From CAMYOC01 sp963704875 (GTDB taxonomy: Bacteria > Pseudomonadota > Gammaproteobacteria > Steroidobacterales > XN24), in contig CAVPIA010000008.1 of assembly GCA_963704875.1 (NCBI GenBank), forward strand, positions 372,001-436,000: DNA of 64,000 nucleotides, given 5' to 3'. A model generated the notes under the pieces. That model saw only the letters and a list, made by a program, of their open reading frames with translations, did not search any database and was not told where the DNA came from. The position numbers and the translations under genes were made by a program. Below, in pieces: positions 63,102-64,000 of this stretch (within the stretch, counting starts at the first letter, position 1; each line of letters starts with the position of its first letter).

Positions 63102-63978
63102 GCGACGCTTGCGGCTGGCCATCGTCCCCGGACGCCGCGCCCCGCGCCAGCAGATCGTAATACAGCGATACCGTCAGACCGGCGCCAAACAACATATAGC
63201 CGACGCCAAACAGGGGATTGAGAATCCAGCCCAGTATGCCGGACAAGGTTTCCGGGTGAAGGAGCTGGATCAGCAGCGTGACCGCCAGCCCCAGTACCAG
63301 AGTCACCGCAATGTTCAGCAGGACGACCAGCAGGAACAGCCAGGAGATCCGCAGCCAGCAAGGCCATACCAGCCGCGTGCTACGCGACAGCGACGCGATC
63401 GGGCCTGTGTTTTCCAGCACCGGCAGCGCCGGTCCGAGCATCAGGATCAGCGTCAGGATCCCGCCGATAGTCACCGCCAACAGCATCAGCACCAGGGCCA
63501 GCATGCCGTCCAGTGCGACAAAGGCGCGCGCCATCAGCGCCATGGAAAGCACCAGAATAAAAGCCACCAGCAATGACGCACCGATCATGGCCGGCACCCG
63601 GCGCAGCGCCCCGATCGGTGACACCGGATCCTGTGTCGAGGCGTCGCCCGGTCTGGCAGCGCGTTGCATATGCTGTAACAGCAGCGCGAACACCCACATC
63701 AGCAACAGGATGTTGACCAGACCATAGAGACCGAGCGCCACCGCAGCAGTGGGTTCGGACACCAGCGGAACCGTCTGCTCAGGCACACCAAAGCCAAGAT
63801 CGTAGGGATCGATACCGGTCAGTGCTCGCATCGTCGGGCCGATGAGAAGGTAGATGAGTACTGTTATCAGGACCGGACCCCAGGCGCCCGATAATGCGCG
63901 CAAAGCGAGCCTGAATCCGTCAACAATCACCGTCATCACGCCACGCGGCTGGTCGAAATACGGATCCGGGCCAGTCAT
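63094..63978 (-). CDS. Multi-pass membrane protein, BPSS1780-like
   Basis: 294 residues with about six membrane segments (ALSGAWGPVLITVLIYLLIG, AAVALGLYGLVNILLLMWVFALLL, ASLLVAFILVLSMALMA, ISWLFLLVVLLNIAVTLVLGL). The pattern and the repeated Leu/Val/Gly helices resemble the BPSS1780 family of inner-membrane proteins of unknown function. A cytoplasmic tail follows. Convergent with the cysteine synthase gene, overlapping it by eight bases. Confidence 0.65.
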   Translation of the reverse strand: MTGPDPYFDQPRGVMTVIVDGFRLALRALSGAWGPVLITVLIYLLIGPTMRALTGIDPYDLGFGVPEQTVPLVSEPTAAVALGLYGLVNILLLMWVFALLLQHMQRAARPGDASTQDPVSPIGALRRVPAMIGASLLVAFILVLSMALMARAFVALDGMLALVLMLLAVTIGGILTLILMLGPALPVLENTGPIASLSRSTRLVWPCWLRISWLFLLVVLLNIAVTLVLGLAVTLLIQLLHPETLSGILGWILNPLFGVGYMLFGAGLTVSLYYDLLARGAASGDDGQPQASLS

Positions 63979-64000
63979 TCCCTGTCCTCCCTGTTCAAGC

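Overview
The window is chromosomal DNA from a gammaproteobacterium. The housekeeping order at the right end (ychF, pth, rplY, prs, tRNA-Gln, ispE, lolB, a TPR lipoprotein, then divergent hemA and prfA) is the classical gammaproteobacterial arrangement. Most genes are moderately GC-rich. The exception is about 42.4-52.1 kb, which is visibly richer in G and C. I cannot place the genus; a Chromatiales/Woeseia/Wenzhouxiangella-like lineage would fit, but that is inference.

Layout. 0-3.6 kb: the 5' part of an M17 aminopeptidase, a CbiM-like membrane protein, an OmpA-family glycine-zipper protein with a clear terminator, and a metallo-beta-lactamase-fold hydrolase. 3.6-16.0 kb (all minus): the most interesting part, a compact gene set with several ATGA overlaps. 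In transcription order it encodes a Gly/Ser-rich lipoprotein, a second lipoprotein, a membrane Ser/Thr kinase, a PEGA-repeat/formylglycine-generating-enzyme-like protein, a small acidic exported protein, a MotA/TolQ/ExbB-type channel protein, an actin-ATPase-like/FHA protein, a 35-codon ORF, two von Willebrand A proteins whose single N-terminal membrane segment looks like that of ExbD/MotB, and a DUF1232 protein. I read it as a phospho-regulated, possibly ion-driven envelope complex with no name I know. 16.2-23.6 kb: a cusCBA-type copper/silver efflux operon with a small Cys/His leader gene, opposite a BNR-repeat lipoprotein with a CDCC motif. 23.7-27.0 kb: an exported EEP-fold protein with altered active-site residues, HtpX, and a tandem PTPS-fold protein. 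27.0-30.6 kb: a retropepsin-like 'zinc protease', RimK, a succinylglutamate-desuccinylase-like enzyme, a small membrane protein and a SYLF protein. 30.6-40.7 kb: an exported D-2-hydroxyacid dehydrogenase, an ankyrin lipoprotein, a frameshifted CARDB-domain gene, a TolB-like/TPR membrane protein, a hypothetical, a two-pore-type ion channel and a ClC antiporter.

40.7-52.1 kb: a REP-like palindrome, a RAYT transposase bracketed by the same sequence, and an IS91-type transposase fragment lead into a ten-gene Mrp/Mbh-type cation antiporter operon. It contains four NuoL/M/N-type subunits. The first is frameshifted, and the last carries an unusual extension of about 300 residues. tRNA-Met follows. 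52.5-64 kb: the housekeeping block, ending with a cysteine synthase and a convergent membrane protein.

Three sites deserve a read-level check: single-base frameshifts near 34,610 and 45,805, and a possible ATC start at 46,425.
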